Positions 53,049 through 61,349 of a stretch of DNA of 64,000 nt are shown piece after piece. The DNA is from Pseudoclavibacter sp. 13-3 (GTDB taxonomy: Bacteria > Actinomycetota > Actinomycetes > Actinomycetales > Microbacteriaceae). The stretch lies in NCBI RefSeq assembly GCF_021168475.1, contig NZ_JAJOZT010000001.1, forward strand, positions 653,238 to 717,237, given 5' to 3'. The translations under genes were made by a program, and so were the position numbers. Within the stretch, counting starts at the first letter, position 1. Each line of letters opens with the position of its first letter. The notes beneath the pieces are model-generated. The model had not been told where the DNA came from. It did no database searches and worked only from the letters and a program-made list of their open reading frames with translations.

Positions 53049-53567
53049 TCACTTCACGCGGTAAGCGCTGCAGCCGGCCTCGTCGGGCGCACTGGGGACG
53101 CGAAAGTCACCCTGGTGCGTCTGGTGCCAGAACCGAGTCAGGCCGTTGTCGACCTGCTCGACGTCGCGCTGGGTGCCCAGCAGCTCGAATCGATACAGTT
53201 CAGGCACCTGGCACTTGGTCGCGATGATCGGCCCGGCGTAGCAGTAGTACTCGCCGAAGTTCGTGTTGCCCGCGGTGATCACGCCGCGCAGCAGACCCCG
53301 GTTGACCGGGTCGTTGAGAAAGCCGATGACCTGTTTGGGCACGGCGCCGTTGCGCACTCCCCCGCCGTACGTCGGCAGCACCAGCACGAAGGGGCGCGAG
53401 ACCCGCAACAGGCCCTCGATGCGGGGGCGCAGCGGAATGCGCACGGCATCGTGACCCACGCGGTCGACGAACCGACGAGTGTTCTCAGAGACGCTGGAGA
53501 AATAGACCAGCTCTGGCGACTCGTTCGTCGCAAGCTCTCGCACCGTCGCAGCTGTCGTCACCTGCAT
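53049..53567 (-). CDS. nrdI: NrdI flavodoxin-like ribonucleotide reductase activator
   Basis: 172 residues. NrdI supplies oxidant to assemble the dimanganese-tyrosyl cofactor of class Ib reductase NrdF. The FMN-binding loop is [19 protein letters not shown], and [13 protein letters not shown] and [17 protein letters not shown] are conserved. The C-terminus is about 30 residues longer than usual. It stands alone: no nrdH, nrdE or nrdF is next to it. Two NrdR-like boxes lie in its promoter, so it should respond to dNTP status. The Mn importers next door fit this role. Confidence 0.9.
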   Translation of the reverse strand: MQVTTAATVRELATNESPELVYFSSVSENTRRFVDRVGHDAVRIPLRPRIEGLLRVSRPFVLVLPTYGGGVRNGAVPKQVIGFLNDPVNRGLLRGVITAGNTNFGEYYCYAGPIIATKCQVPELYRFELLGTQRDVEQVDNGLTRFWHQTHQGDFRVPSAPDEAGCSAYRVK

Positions 53568-53596
53568 CACTCGTCATACCTCATCTGTTCACTCAG

Positions 53597-53644
53597 TATC
53601 CATATGTAGTGGTTACATCCGACTCAACCCACTACATGTAGTAT
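53597..53644 (-). promoter_or_regulatory. paired NrdR-like boxes upstream of nrdI
   Basis: Box 1, TATCCATATGTAGTGG (53597-53612), matches the NrdR consensus ACACWATATMTWGTGT at 10 of 16. Box 2, CCACTACATGTAGTAT (53629-53644), matches at 12 of 16. Their starts are 32 bases apart, three helical turns, the spacing typical of NrdR operators. Confidence 0.7.
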
Positions 53645-53720
53645 TCACCGCTTCTGGGCCACGAGAGCCAGCCACGCCGAAGAGACAGACCAGAGACACC
53701 AGACTTCTTGCGAGAGAAGC

Positions 53721-53762
53721 AGGCTGATGCCGACGACTCTGTGGGATCGTCGACATCAGCCT
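53721..53762 (-). terminator. terminator of the manganese/zinc ABC operon
   Basis: AGGCTGATGCCGACGA (53721-53736) pairs with TCGTCGACATCAGCCT (53747-53762) with one mismatch, 34 bases beyond the permease stop. Confidence 0.82.
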
Positions 53763-53795
53763 GTGGCTCTGGAAAGCGCAGTGTCACCTCTTCTC

Positions 53796-54710
53796 TCAGC
53801 GCGTCGGGGTGAGTTCCACTTCTTCGTTCTCTTCACGAAGGGCGGCTTCGGCCTCTTCTCCGCTGCGATGACGGCGCAGCATCGTGAGCAGCGCACTCGA
53901 CGGCCCGAACAGATAGACGATGCCGAACGCCACACCCAGCACAACCCCGATCATGCCGCCCGACGAGGTGTCGAACGCATAGCTGAGCAGAATGCCGACC
54001 AACACGCATACCGCAGCGATCAGCGGTGCCAGCCAGAGCATCCGCCAGATGCTCGACGTGAGCAGACGGGCGGTGGCCCCGGGCACGATCAGCATCGACA
54101 CCGCAAGGATCACACCGACTGCCTGGAACGACACGACGACGGTGACCGCCAACGCACCGAGCAGCAGGCTGCTCAACACGCGAGTCGACAGCCCCAGCGA
54201 ACGAGCGTGAGTGGGATCGAAGGCGAACAGAGTGAGGTCACGACGCTTCAACAGCACCACGACGACAGTGATCGCGCCGAGAACGATCACCTGCCACATG
54301 TCTGTCTTGGTGATGCCCAGCAGGTTGCCGAAGAGAATGTGGTTCAGATCGGTCTGGCTGGGCGTGATCGATATCAGCACCGTACCGAAGGCGAACAGCG
54401 TCGTGAACACGATACCGATGGCGGCGTCCTCCTTCACCAGCCGCTGCCCGCGCATGCCGCCGATCAGCGTGACGGCGATCGCGGCGAACAGCAGAGCGCC
54501 GACGGCGAAGGGAACACCCCAGATGTAGGCGAGCACCACGCCGGGCAGCACCGCGTGCGAGATCGCATCGCCCATCAGCGACCAGCCGATCAGCACGAGC
54601 CAGCAGCTGATCACACCGCAGACGAGTGCGGTGACCATGCCCACGATCAGCGCGCGCTGCATGAATGCGTACTGCCAGGGCTCGACCAGCAGTGAGAGCA
54701 GGTCGTTCAT
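53796..54710 (-). CDS. metal ABC transporter permease (ABC-3 family, probably Mn)
   Basis: 304 residues with about eight or nine helices. Family blocks: LVCGVISCWLVLIGWSLMGD, AISHAVLPGVVLAYI, GIVFTTLFAFGTVLIS and VGVILAVSMLIVPGATARLL. The tail is charged (EEAEAALREENEEVEL). ATGA overlap with the ATPase gene. The family carries Mn, Zn or Fe(II); Mn is favoured by the divergent NRAMP gene. Confidence 0.92.
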   Translation of the reverse strand: MNDLLSLLVEPWQYAFMQRALIVGMVTALVCGVISCWLVLIGWSLMGDAISHAVLPGVVLAYIWGVPFAVGALLFAAIAVTLIGGMRGQRLVKEDAAIGIVFTTLFAFGTVLISITPSQTDLNHILFGNLLGITKTDMWQVIVLGAITVVVVLLKRRDLTLFAFDPTHARSLGLSTRVLSSLLLGALAVTVVVSFQAVGVILAVSMLIVPGATARLLTSSIWRMLWLAPLIAAVCVLVGILLSYAFDTSSGGMIGVVLGVAFGIVYLFGPSSALLTMLRRHRSGEEAEAALREENEEVELTPTR

Positions 54711-55465
54711 CGAATCACCTCTCTGGCCTCATCGGCGCTCAGGTCGAACGCTCGAGCCAAGTTCTGCGGCTCCAGCACTGCATTGGTCTCACCGTGCATG
54801 AGCACCGTGCGATTGATCAGCACTGACTCGGCGCAGAGCGCCGGCAGCGAGTGCAGGTCATGCGTGGCGACCAGGATCGTCGCGCCGTCGGCGACGAGAT
54901 CGTGCAGCACACTGACGATCGTGGCCTCAGAGCGCTTGTCGACGCCGGCGAAGGGCTCGTCGAGCAGCAGCACACGTGCATGCTGCGCCAAGGCTCGGGC
55001 GACGAAGACGCGCTTGCGCTGGCCCCCAGAGAGCTGACCGATCTGCCTCTTGGCGAGACCGGTGAGTTCGACGCGCTCGATCGCCTCAGCGACCGCCTCG
55101 CGGTCGACCGCGCGCGGGTGACGCAGCCAGTTCTGGTAGCCATAGCGACCGAGCATGACGACATCCTGCACACTCAGAGGAAACGTCGTGTCGATGTCGT
55201 CATGCTGCGGTACGTATCCGATCATGCCGGCGCGACGCGCCGTGACCGACGACTCCCCGAGAAACGAGAGCCTGCCGCTGTGAATCGGGATGACGCCCAT
55301 CAGTGATTTGAAGAGCGTCGACTTGCCGGCACCGTTCATGCCGACCAGACCGCAGATGCGGCCGGGTTTGATATGCACCGAGACGTCTCGCAGGGCGCGC
55401 ACGGCGCCATACGAGACATTCAGGTCGTCGACGGAGATACCGTCGTCAGCAGCATCGATGCTCAC
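54707..55465 (-). CDS. metal ABC transporter ATP-binding protein (probably Mn)
   Basis: 252 residues. Walker A GLVGMNGAGKSTLFKSL, in which Met replaces the usual Pro. Signature IGQLSGGQRKRVFVARAL. Walker B VLLLDEPFAGVDKRSE. H-loop TILVATHDLHSLPAL. The PQHDDIDTTFPLSVQDVVMLG segment is typical of Mn/Zn importers. Overlaps both neighbours by four bases. Confidence 0.94.
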   Translation of the reverse strand: MSIDAADDGISVDDLNVSYGAVRALRDVSVHIKPGRICGLVGMNGAGKSTLFKSLMGVIPIHSGRLSFLGESSVTARRAGMIGYVPQHDDIDTTFPLSVQDVVMLGRYGYQNWLRHPRAVDREAVAEAIERVELTGLAKRQIGQLSGGQRKRVFVARALAQHARVLLLDEPFAGVDKRSEATIVSVLHDLVADGATILVATHDLHSLPALCAESVLINRTVLMHGETNAVLEPQNLARAFDLSADEAREVIR

Positions 55466-56424
55466 TGTGCGTTGGCTCCGGTCAGACCATCGGCGATGGT
55501 GTCAGCATCATGCCTGAGCAGCTCGACGTACGTGGGCACCGGACCGTCTTTCTCAGACAGCGAGTCGACGTAGAGCAGGTGCTCGGGATCAGTCTCGAAG
55601 CGAGCGCCGGTGGCCTCGGCCACCTGTTCCATCGCCGAGGTGTTGACGGTCGACTCGCAGAACACCACAGGCACGTTTGCGGCTTTCACCTTGTTCTCGA
55701 CGTCGGCCTTCTGCTGCGGCGTGCCCTCTGACTCGGCGTTGACCGGCCACATGTAGATCTCGTTCAGCCCCGAGTCACGGGTCAGGTACGAGAAGGCTCC
55801 TTCGCAACTCACCAGAGTGCGCTGCCCCTCGGGAACGCTCGACAGGCGCTGCTCCAGACTGTCCGAGACGCCCTGGAGCTGCTTTTTGTAGTTCTCGCCG
55901 TTCTGTCGGTAGTCGGCGGCGTGGTCGGGGTCGAGGTCGCTGAAGGCCTTGACGATGTTGTCGACGTAGATCTGCCCGTTCTTCGGCGACATCCAGGCAT
56001 GGGGGTTCGGTTTGCCGCTGTACTCGCCCTCGCTGATGTCGATCGGATCGACACCCTCAGAGAGGTCGGCGCGCTTGGCCTTCGAGTCAGAGGTGAACTT
56101 CTCGAACCAGCGTTCCAAGCCCAAGCCGTTGTTCAGAATCAGGTCTGCCTTCGAGGCCTCTTTGATATCGCTCGGGGTCGGTTCGTAGTCGTGGATCTCA
56201 GCGCCGGGCTTCGTGATCGACTCGACTTTCAGATGGTCGCCGGCCACGTTCTCGGCCATGTCGTCAAGCACGGTGAACGTGGTGAGCACGAGAGGCTTGC
56301 CGTCGCCGTCAGCCGACTTCTGCTCACTGCCGCCGTTGGAGGTGCAGGCGCTCAGAGATGCGACCACCACCGTCGCGGCGGCAGTCGCGGTCACGACGCG
56401 CAGGAGTCTTGATTTTGCCCACAT
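55462..56424 (-). CDS. metal-binding lipoprotein of the Mn/Zn ABC importer
   Basis: 320 residues, cluster A-I solute-binding protein. Lipobox VASLSAC; ATG 56424 with AAAGGA nine bases before it. Metal ligands: first His in AEIHDYEPTPSDI, second in NPHAWMSPKNG, then the Glu in CEGAFSYL and an Asp/Glu near the end (CESTVNTSAM, YVDSL). The short linker between ligands lacks the His-rich loop of zinc ZnuA proteins, so Mn is more likely. It heads the operon. Confidence 0.92.
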   Translation of the reverse strand: MWAKSRLLRVVTATAAATVVVASLSACTSNGGSEQKSADGDGKPLVLTTFTVLDDMAENVAGDHLKVESITKPGAEIHDYEPTPSDIKEASKADLILNNGLGLERWFEKFTSDSKAKRADLSEGVDPIDISEGEYSGKPNPHAWMSPKNGQIYVDNIVKAFSDLDPDHAADYRQNGENYKKQLQGVSDSLEQRLSSVPEGQRTLVSCEGAFSYLTRDSGLNEIYMWPVNAESEGTPQQKADVENKVKAANVPVVFCESTVNTSAMEQVAEATGARFETDPEHLLYVDSLSEKDGPVPTYVELLRHDADTIADGLTGANAQ

Positions 56425-56518
56425 ATACAGGTGTCCTTTCACAGACGATCGATTATTCGTTCTCATGCCAGCGCACCCGGTCGGGATTGCAGCGACAGCA
56501 TCCACCGTAACCCAAACT

Positions 56519-56534
56519 GTTCGGGTGGCCGAAC
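56519..56534. promoter_or_regulatory. palindrome between the two divergent metal transporters
   Basis: GTTCGG-GTGG-CCGAAC is a perfect 6-base inverted repeat in the 221-base shared promoter region. Its position suggests an operator for a metal regulator such as an MntR-type repressor. The link to MntR is inference; I do not know its consensus in this group. Confidence 0.45.
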
Positions 56535-56645
56535 TTTTCTCTTCAATGTGGTAAAACTAATTGCAGATGGACGTGCAAGGCTCGCCCACCATGCGCGAGC
56601 CTGCGGCTCGTGATCACCGGGAGTGCATGTAGAGGAGCACGCGAA

Positions 56646-58040
56646 ATGTCCATCGAATCTGAGACGCGTCCGAAACGGGCAGACGGCTCGCGCAGCCGAC
56701 TGATTCAGCCGGCGAACGGGCCGTCGCTGCAAGAGATCAACTCGACCGTGCGCACACCGCCCGCCCATGCCGGGTTCTGGCGAACGCTCGCCGCATACAG
56801 CGGCCCCGGTGCGCTCGTCGCGGTCGGATATATGGATCCCGGCAACTGGGTGACCTCGATCGGCGGCGGCTCGCAGTTCGGCTATCTGCTGCTCAGTGTG
56901 ATCCTGATCTCGAGCCTCACCGCGATGCTGCTGCAGTACATGGCTGCGAAGCTGGGCATCGTCACAGGCATGGATCTCGCCCAGGCGACGCGGGCGCACA
57001 CGGGGCGAAAGACGGGCTTCGTGCTCTGGATCGTGACCGAGCTAGCCATCATGGCCACCGACGTGGCCGAAGTGATCGGTGCGGCCATCGCTCTGCACCT
57101 GCTCTTCGGCATGCCTCTCGTGGTGGGCGTCATTCTCACAGTGCTCGACGTGTTTCTGCTGCTCCTGCTGCTGCAGATCGGCTTTCGCAAGATCGAGGCC
57201 ATCGTCGTCACGCTCATCCTCACGATCATGGTCGTCTTCATCTACGAGGTCGTCATCGCCCAGCCTGATCTGCCGCAGGTGTTCGCCGGCTTCGTGCCGA
57301 AGGCCGACATCCTCAAACCTGAGCAGCTGACTCTCGCCCTTGGCATCGTCGGCGCCACCGTCATGCCGCACAACCTGTACCTGCACTCTGCCATCGTGCA
57401 GTCGCGCGACTACGCCCGCGAAGACGACGTCGAGAAAAGGCGTGCGGTGCGCTTCGCGACGTGGGATTCAAACATCCAGCTCTCGGCCGCGTTCATCATC
57501 AACTGTCTGCTGCTGCTGCTCGGTGCGGCTCTGTTCTTCGGCGTCGAGAGCGACTTGGGCACGTTCGGCGCGCTGTACGACGCGCTCAAGGATTCCAGCC
57601 TCGCGGGTGCCGTCGCCAGCCCTGTGCTCAGCACGCTCTTCGCCGTCGCCCTTCTCGCCTCGGGCCAGAACTCGACGATCACCGGCACGCTGACCGGTCA
57701 GGTCGTGATGGAGGGCTTCATCAAGATGCGGATGCCGCTGTGGGCCCGCCGCGTGATCACCCGAACGATCGCGGTGATTCCGGTGATCATCTGCACGGTG
57801 ATGTACGGAGGCGACGAGCAGGCCCTCGACAACCTGCTGGTCAACTCTCAGGTGTTTCTCTGCATCGCACTGCCCGTGTCGATGGTGCCGCTGGTCTGGT
57901 TCACCTCGTCGAAGAAGATCATGGGCAGCTTCGCGAACCCGCGGTGGGCCGTGGTGCTCGGATGGCTCGCGACCGGCGTGCTGACCGTGCTGAACATCAA
58001 ACTCATCTTCGAGACCGTCGGTGATATGTTCGGGGCGTGA
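56646..58040 (+). CDS. mntH: NRAMP-family divalent metal transporter MntH
   Basis: 464 residues with about eleven helices. Proton-coupled Mn(II) (and Fe(II)) uptake. The metal-binding DPGN is at residues 64-67 ([16 protein letters not shown]) and the helix-6 motif in [37 protein letters not shown] is also conserved. AGAGGAG stands eight bases before the ATG at 56646. It is divergent from the ABC importer and may share its operator. Confidence 0.95.
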   Translation: MSIESETRPKRADGSRSRLIQPANGPSLQEINSTVRTPPAHAGFWRTLAAYSGPGALVAVGYMDPGNWVTSIGGGSQFGYLLLSVILISSLTAMLLQYMAAKLGIVTGMDLAQATRAHTGRKTGFVLWIVTELAIMATDVAEVIGAAIALHLLFGMPLVVGVILTVLDVFLLLLLLQIGFRKIEAIVVTLILTIMVVFIYEVVIAQPDLPQVFAGFVPKADILKPEQLTLALGIVGATVMPHNLYLHSAIVQSRDYAREDDVEKRRAVRFATWDSNIQLSAAFIINCLLLLLGAALFFGVESDLGTFGALYDALKDSSLAGAVASPVLSTLFAVALLASGQNSTITGTLTGQVVMEGFIKMRMPLWARRVITRTIAVIPVIICTVMYGGDEQALDNLLVNSQVFLCIALPVSMVPLVWFTSSKKIMGSFANPRWAVVLGWLATGVLTVLNIKLIFETVGDMFGA

Positions 58041-58126
58041 GACCCTTGCGCCCCTGCGCCCCTGCACGGCAGAGCGTTGCCCCCCCTCTCTGCTGCTCTT
58101 CTTCTCCCCCCTCCCCGCCCCTCCCC

Positions 58127-58245
58127 CGCCAGTTGGTCGCACACGTCGCCTTGGCTGTGCAGCGGTTTTTGCGGTCGCTGTGCAGCGGTTTTTGCGGTGA
58201 ATCAGCCGTGACACCACAGATTTCGCTGCACAGGTTCGAGAAGTG
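58127..58245 (+). repeat. dispersed palindromic repeat, copy 1
   Basis: Starts CGCCAGTTGGTCGCACACGT and ends TTCGCTGCACAGGTTCGAGA plus AGTG. The last 64 bases are 53/64 identical to copy 2 at 59606-59669, and the first 36 bases are 30/36 identical to 59500-59535. It contains an inverted repeat CTGTGCAGCG...CGCTGCACAG. Confidence 0.8.
58154..58199 (+). repeat. 23-base tandem duplication within repeat copy 1
   Basis: Two copies (58154-58176 and 58177-58199) of a unit beginning GCTGTGCAGCGGTTTTTGCG differ only at the last base. Copy 2 of the element does not have it in this form. Confidence 0.85.
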
Positions 58246-58683
58246 GGCGCTGAGAGATGAGACTGGAAGGGGCAGGTTCACGGCTCGATTGTGTGGTTCT
58301 GGCACGTCAAACACACATCGAACGGCCAGACTGGCACACCCGTGGCTTTCGTGCGCCGATGCAGTCAACCTGCTCCGGCAAGAATCGTCAGCGAAACACC
58401 GATCAAGGCGATTCTGCCCAGACAAGTAACGACAGCACTGCTGTGATGCTCAGGAAGACGGTGATCAGACTCAGACACGCACCGATGATGTTGCCCCGGG
58501 CTCGTGTTCATGTGAGGCCGCCTAACCAATGGTCGTTCCCCACGCACAACACCGCAGCCGCACCCCAAACGACGCAGGAATGGGCCGAAAGTGCGACGAT
58601 TCCGCTGCTCGTGCGAAGATTTCGGGGGAGGCAGCATTGTCTTCGGATGCTGCGACGACACTCGAGTGAGGATGTTGCCGCTG

Positions 58684-59535
58684 ATGACCACCACTCCGGC
58701 CGGTGTCCTGATCGATCTCATCACCGTCAGTGCTTCGTCGCGTCTGGAACACCGATCCCCCGCCTCCAAGCCCGACGGCTGGGCTCTGCTCGATGCAGAC
58801 GAACAGCGTCGTGCCGCTCGCCTGCGACATCCCGCGCGCAAAGCCCTCTTCATCGCCGCACACACACGACTGCGTCAAGAGCTCGGCATGCGCCTGAACT
58901 GCCCGGCGGCTGAGGTGCCTCTCGCCCGGATGCCCTGCCCGCGTTGCGCCGACCCCGATCATGGCCGCCCTGTGTTCGCCGTGAGCAGCTCTTCTCCAGA
59001 GGTTCACACCGCGATACTCACCGAAAAACCGGTCAAGGCACCAGTCCGGTTCTCAGTCTCGTACACTGACGACCTGGCGTTGATCGCCATCAGTTCTCGC
59101 CCGGTTGGCGTCGACGTCGAGTGCACGTTCGACAGGCCGACTACCGACCGGCTGCGAGAGATGCTGCTGACAGATGCGCTGCCACGACCGCTCGGTCACG
59201 AGATCAGCGAGGCGCTGCAGAACTCCGCGGTGTCGCACCGAACTGCTGCCGCGACGTCTTCTGATGGTGCCGAGAATGAGCTGACTCGCACGTGGGTGCG
59301 TGCCGAGGCACGCCTCAAGGCCTTGGGGTGCGGCCTCTGCGACTCTCCCCTAGGTTCGGAAGAGCACCTTCTGAATCAGACATACATGCCTGCAGATACC
59401 TCGACGATTGGCCAAGTTCTCGTCATCACCGACGTGCCATTGCTGCATGTGGGGTTGCTGCCTGATGGCTCAACACGGCAGAAAGTCAAGACGCGGAACC
59501 GCCAGCTGATCGCACACCTCGCCTTGGCAATGTAG
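58684..59535 (+). CDS. 4'-phosphopantetheinyl transferase-like protein
   Basis: 283 residues. Would attach phosphopantetheine from CoA to carrier proteins. Visible family features: ARKALFIAAHTRLRQELG, a CPRC...GRPVF block, SVSYTDDLALIAIS, the Mg-binding VGVDVE (Asp144, Glu146) and WVRAEARLKALG (Trp204, Glu208, Lys212), where Ala replaces the Lys of the classic WxxKE motif. A serine-rich insert lies before that helix. No synthase or carrier-protein gene is adjacent. The last dozen residues (RQLIAHLALAM) and the stop lie inside repeat copy 2. The ATG at 58684 is chosen with a GAGG 12 bases upstream; 58672 is possible. The target is unknown. Confidence 0.72.
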   Translation: MTTTPAGVLIDLITVSASSRLEHRSPASKPDGWALLDADEQRRAARLRHPARKALFIAAHTRLRQELGMRLNCPAAEVPLARMPCPRCADPDHGRPVFAVSSSSPEVHTAILTEKPVKAPVRFSVSYTDDLALIAISSRPVGVDVECTFDRPTTDRLREMLLTDALPRPLGHEISEALQNSAVSHRTAAATSSDGAENELTRTWVRAEARLKALGCGLCDSPLGSEEHLLNQTYMPADTSTIGQVLVITDVPLLHVGLLPDGSTRQKVKTRNRQLIAHLALAM

Positions 59536-59669
59536 CGCTGCCTTTGGCATGTCGCGATTCTTCGCTACGTCGCTTTTGTTGGCAATGCAGCACAGCCTTG
59601 GTCAGACAGCGATTCTTGTGGTGAAACCGCCGAGACACCACAGTTTTCGCTGCACAGCTTCGGGAAGAG
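59500..59669 (+). repeat. dispersed palindromic repeat, copy 2
   Basis: Homologous to copy 1 with about 50 extra bases in the middle. Its 5' part forms the 3' end of the transferase-like gene. Its 3' part folds into a hairpin: CAGCGATTCTTGTGGTG pairs with CACCACAGTTTTCGCTG at 14 of 17 positions. Confidence 0.8.
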
Positions 59670-59754
59670 AAAGCTTCGATGCTGTCTGAGGCAGGCGTAT
59701 CAGGGGTGTTCCGCGTGGGATGCGCTGCATCAGCGTGACGGAGACCAGAATGCA

Positions 59755-60381
59755 TCATCGTGCCTGCTCCAGAATGGCCTGATCGTCATCTGCGTATCTG
59801 AGCGCGTCATCCTGGACAGTCGCACGGTCACCGTCTCTGGCTGCTCGCGCAACGTCAGAGAAGTGGTCGACGACGCCTCCTCCGTCAGCGCGGACGGTCG
59901 CCGGCCAGGATGCTGCCTCAGTCAGCATGTCGGCTGCTCGGGCCGCTGCAGGACGGTCGCTCCGGGTGTCAGCGTCCAGCCATTCACGCATCCAGGCGTA
60001 CCGGGCCGCGTCCTCGAACGTCCAGATGACCGTGGTCTTCTGCACCAGCGCACCGTCTGCAGGTTTCAGGTATGCGGCTGTTGCTGCTGCGAATCGGGTG
60101 CTGTCGTACTGTGCGGGGAGGACGATGTAGGCCGGCCACTGTGCCACGGCATAGCTCTCATAGTCATGCGATCCAGTGTTGATGTATTCAGTGTCGTCTT
60201 CTTCGGTCGAGGCCGACGAGTTGCCGAAGATGCCCGTCTGCGCGAGGAAGCCAGCACCGACAGCCACCCCTGGAACACCCACGAGCAACGAGATCAGAAG
60301 GACAAGCACTGCCCCTCGATGTGGTCTGCGGCGTCGAATGCCGATTGGCCTTTTCTCCGCTCGTGCGATGCTCTGCTGCAC
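59755..60381 (-). CDS. membrane-anchored or secreted protein, function unknown
   Basis: 208 residues from a GTG at 60381. After a basic segment (KRPIGIRRRRPHRG) comes a single hydrophobic helix (AVLVLLISLLVGVPGVAVGA), then an extracellular region rich in Ala, Asp and Tyr (SHDYESYAVAQWPAYIVLPA; WTFEDAARYAWMREWLDAD). The end is helical and acidic. I do not recognise the family. No in-frame ATG, GTG or TTG is seen in the 130 bases upstream, though the frame stays open, so the N-terminus is uncertain. It lies between repeat copy 2 and rnhA. Confidence 0.55.
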   Translation of the reverse strand: MQQSIARAEKRPIGIRRRRPHRGAVLVLLISLLVGVPGVAVGAGFLAQTGIFGNSSASTEEDDTEYINTGSHDYESYAVAQWPAYIVLPAQYDSTRFAAATAAYLKPADGALVQKTTVIWTFEDAARYAWMREWLDADTRSDRPAAARAADMLTEAASWPATVRADGGGVVDHFSDVARAARDGDRATVQDDALRYADDDQAILEQAR

Positions 60382-60518
60382 AAGCAGTCTGCTGACGTCA
60401 TCCGTGACGGTGACGTTCCGCGCCGGGGCCGCATCTGAGCAGAACTGCAGCAGAGAGCCGCGTCGTTCATGATCAGACGACGAAGTCTGCTGCCGCCGGC
60501 CAGTGGCAGAATAGTCGG

Positions 60519-61337
60519 ATGACCATCATCGCCTCTGCAGACGGATCAGCTCTCGGCAACCCCGGCCCCGCCGGCTGGGCCTGGTATGTCGACGACGACC
60601 ACTGGGCGGCCGGCGGCTGGGATCACAGCACGAACAACCGCGGCGAGCTGCAGGCCGTGCTCGAGCTGCTGCAGGCGACGGCCGACCGCGACGAGCCGCT
60701 GCGCATCCTCTGCGACAGCAAGTATGTGATCAACTCCGTCACCAAGTGGATGCCCGGCTGGAAGCGCAAGGGGTGGAAGAAGTCTGACGGCAAGCCGGTG
60801 CTCAACCGCGATCAGCTCGAGCTGATCGATGCGGCCCTGCAGGGTCGCGACGTGCGCTTCGAGTGGATCAAGGGGCACGCCGGGCATCACATGAACGAGG
60901 CCGCCGACGAACGCGCGCACGGTGCCGCCCTCGCCATCCAGGCGGGTCGTGCGGTGGATGCCGGGCCCGGTTTCGCCGCATCGGCTGCGACCCCGTCGAT
61001 CACCGACGCCTCGTCAGAGGCCACATCGTCGAGCTCGACTGCCCCTGACGCACTCACCGCCGAACGGCTGCTCGCCGACGCCCGAGGCTCTCGTGACCTC
61101 GCCACCGGTCGCGACCTGCTCGACGAGGGGTGCCGCATCATCGGCTCACGCGCTCTGCTGCCGGCCGCCGGCGATCAGCTCAGGTCGGCAGCGGCATCCG
61201 CCGTCACCGACGACGTTGCCATCGTGACATACGAGACTCGGTCACCGACGGTGGCCGCCCACTCGTCAGTCTGGGTTCGTCGCAACGGACGCTGGCTGCT
61301 GCGCCTGCACCAGGTCTCACCCGGCGGTCTGGCCTGA
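60519..61337 (+). CDS. rnhA: ribonuclease HI fused to a C-terminal NTF2-like (DUF4440-type) domain
   Basis: 272 residues. Residues 1-140 are RNase HI, which cuts RNA in RNA-DNA hybrids; Asp8 (ASADGSALGNPGPAGW), Glu43 (NNRGELQAV), Asp66 (CDSKYVINSV) and Asp130 (MNEAADERAHG) match the four catalytic carboxylates. An Ala/Ser/Thr linker leads to residues 180-272, which resemble the NTF2-like DUF4440 fold (DDVAIVTYETRSP, HSSVWVRRNGRWLLRLHQ). CAGAAT stands six bases before the ATG with no ribosome-binding site, so the gene may be leaderless. The role of the second domain is unknown. Confidence 0.88.
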   Translation: MTIIASADGSALGNPGPAGWAWYVDDDHWAAGGWDHSTNNRGELQAVLELLQATADRDEPLRILCDSKYVINSVTKWMPGWKRKGWKKSDGKPVLNRDQLELIDAALQGRDVRFEWIKGHAGHHMNEAADERAHGAALAIQAGRAVDAGPGFAASAATPSITDASSEATSSSSTAPDALTAERLLADARGSRDLATGRDLLDEGCRIIGSRALLPAAGDQLRSAAASAVTDDVAIVTYETRSPTVAAHSSVWVRRNGRWLLRLHQVSPGGLA

Positions 61338-61349
61338 GTCGGCCGCTGC

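Larger units (their letters stand above)
58041..58683. other. 643-base non-coding region downstream of mntH
   Basis: It starts with a pyrimidine-rich stretch (58080-58130, mostly C and T on the plus strand), followed by a repeat copy (58127-58245) with an internal tandem duplication. From 58246 to 58683 I see no gene: open frames on both strands lack recognisable content or ribosome-binding sites. Confidence 0.65.

Noticed and set aside
56425-56645. manganese riboswitch in the mntH leader
   Set aside because: The conserved loops of the yybP-ykoY class are not visible; only the palindrome stands out.
57468-58425. minus-strand open frames over the end of mntH and repeat copy 1, with recurring KNRCTA-like words
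   Set aside because: The shared peptide words come from the DNA repeat itself, not from a conserved protein.
59486-59758. 90-codon minus-strand open frame over repeat copy 2
   Set aside because: It overlaps the transferase-like gene end and is explained by the repeat; no ribosome-binding site.
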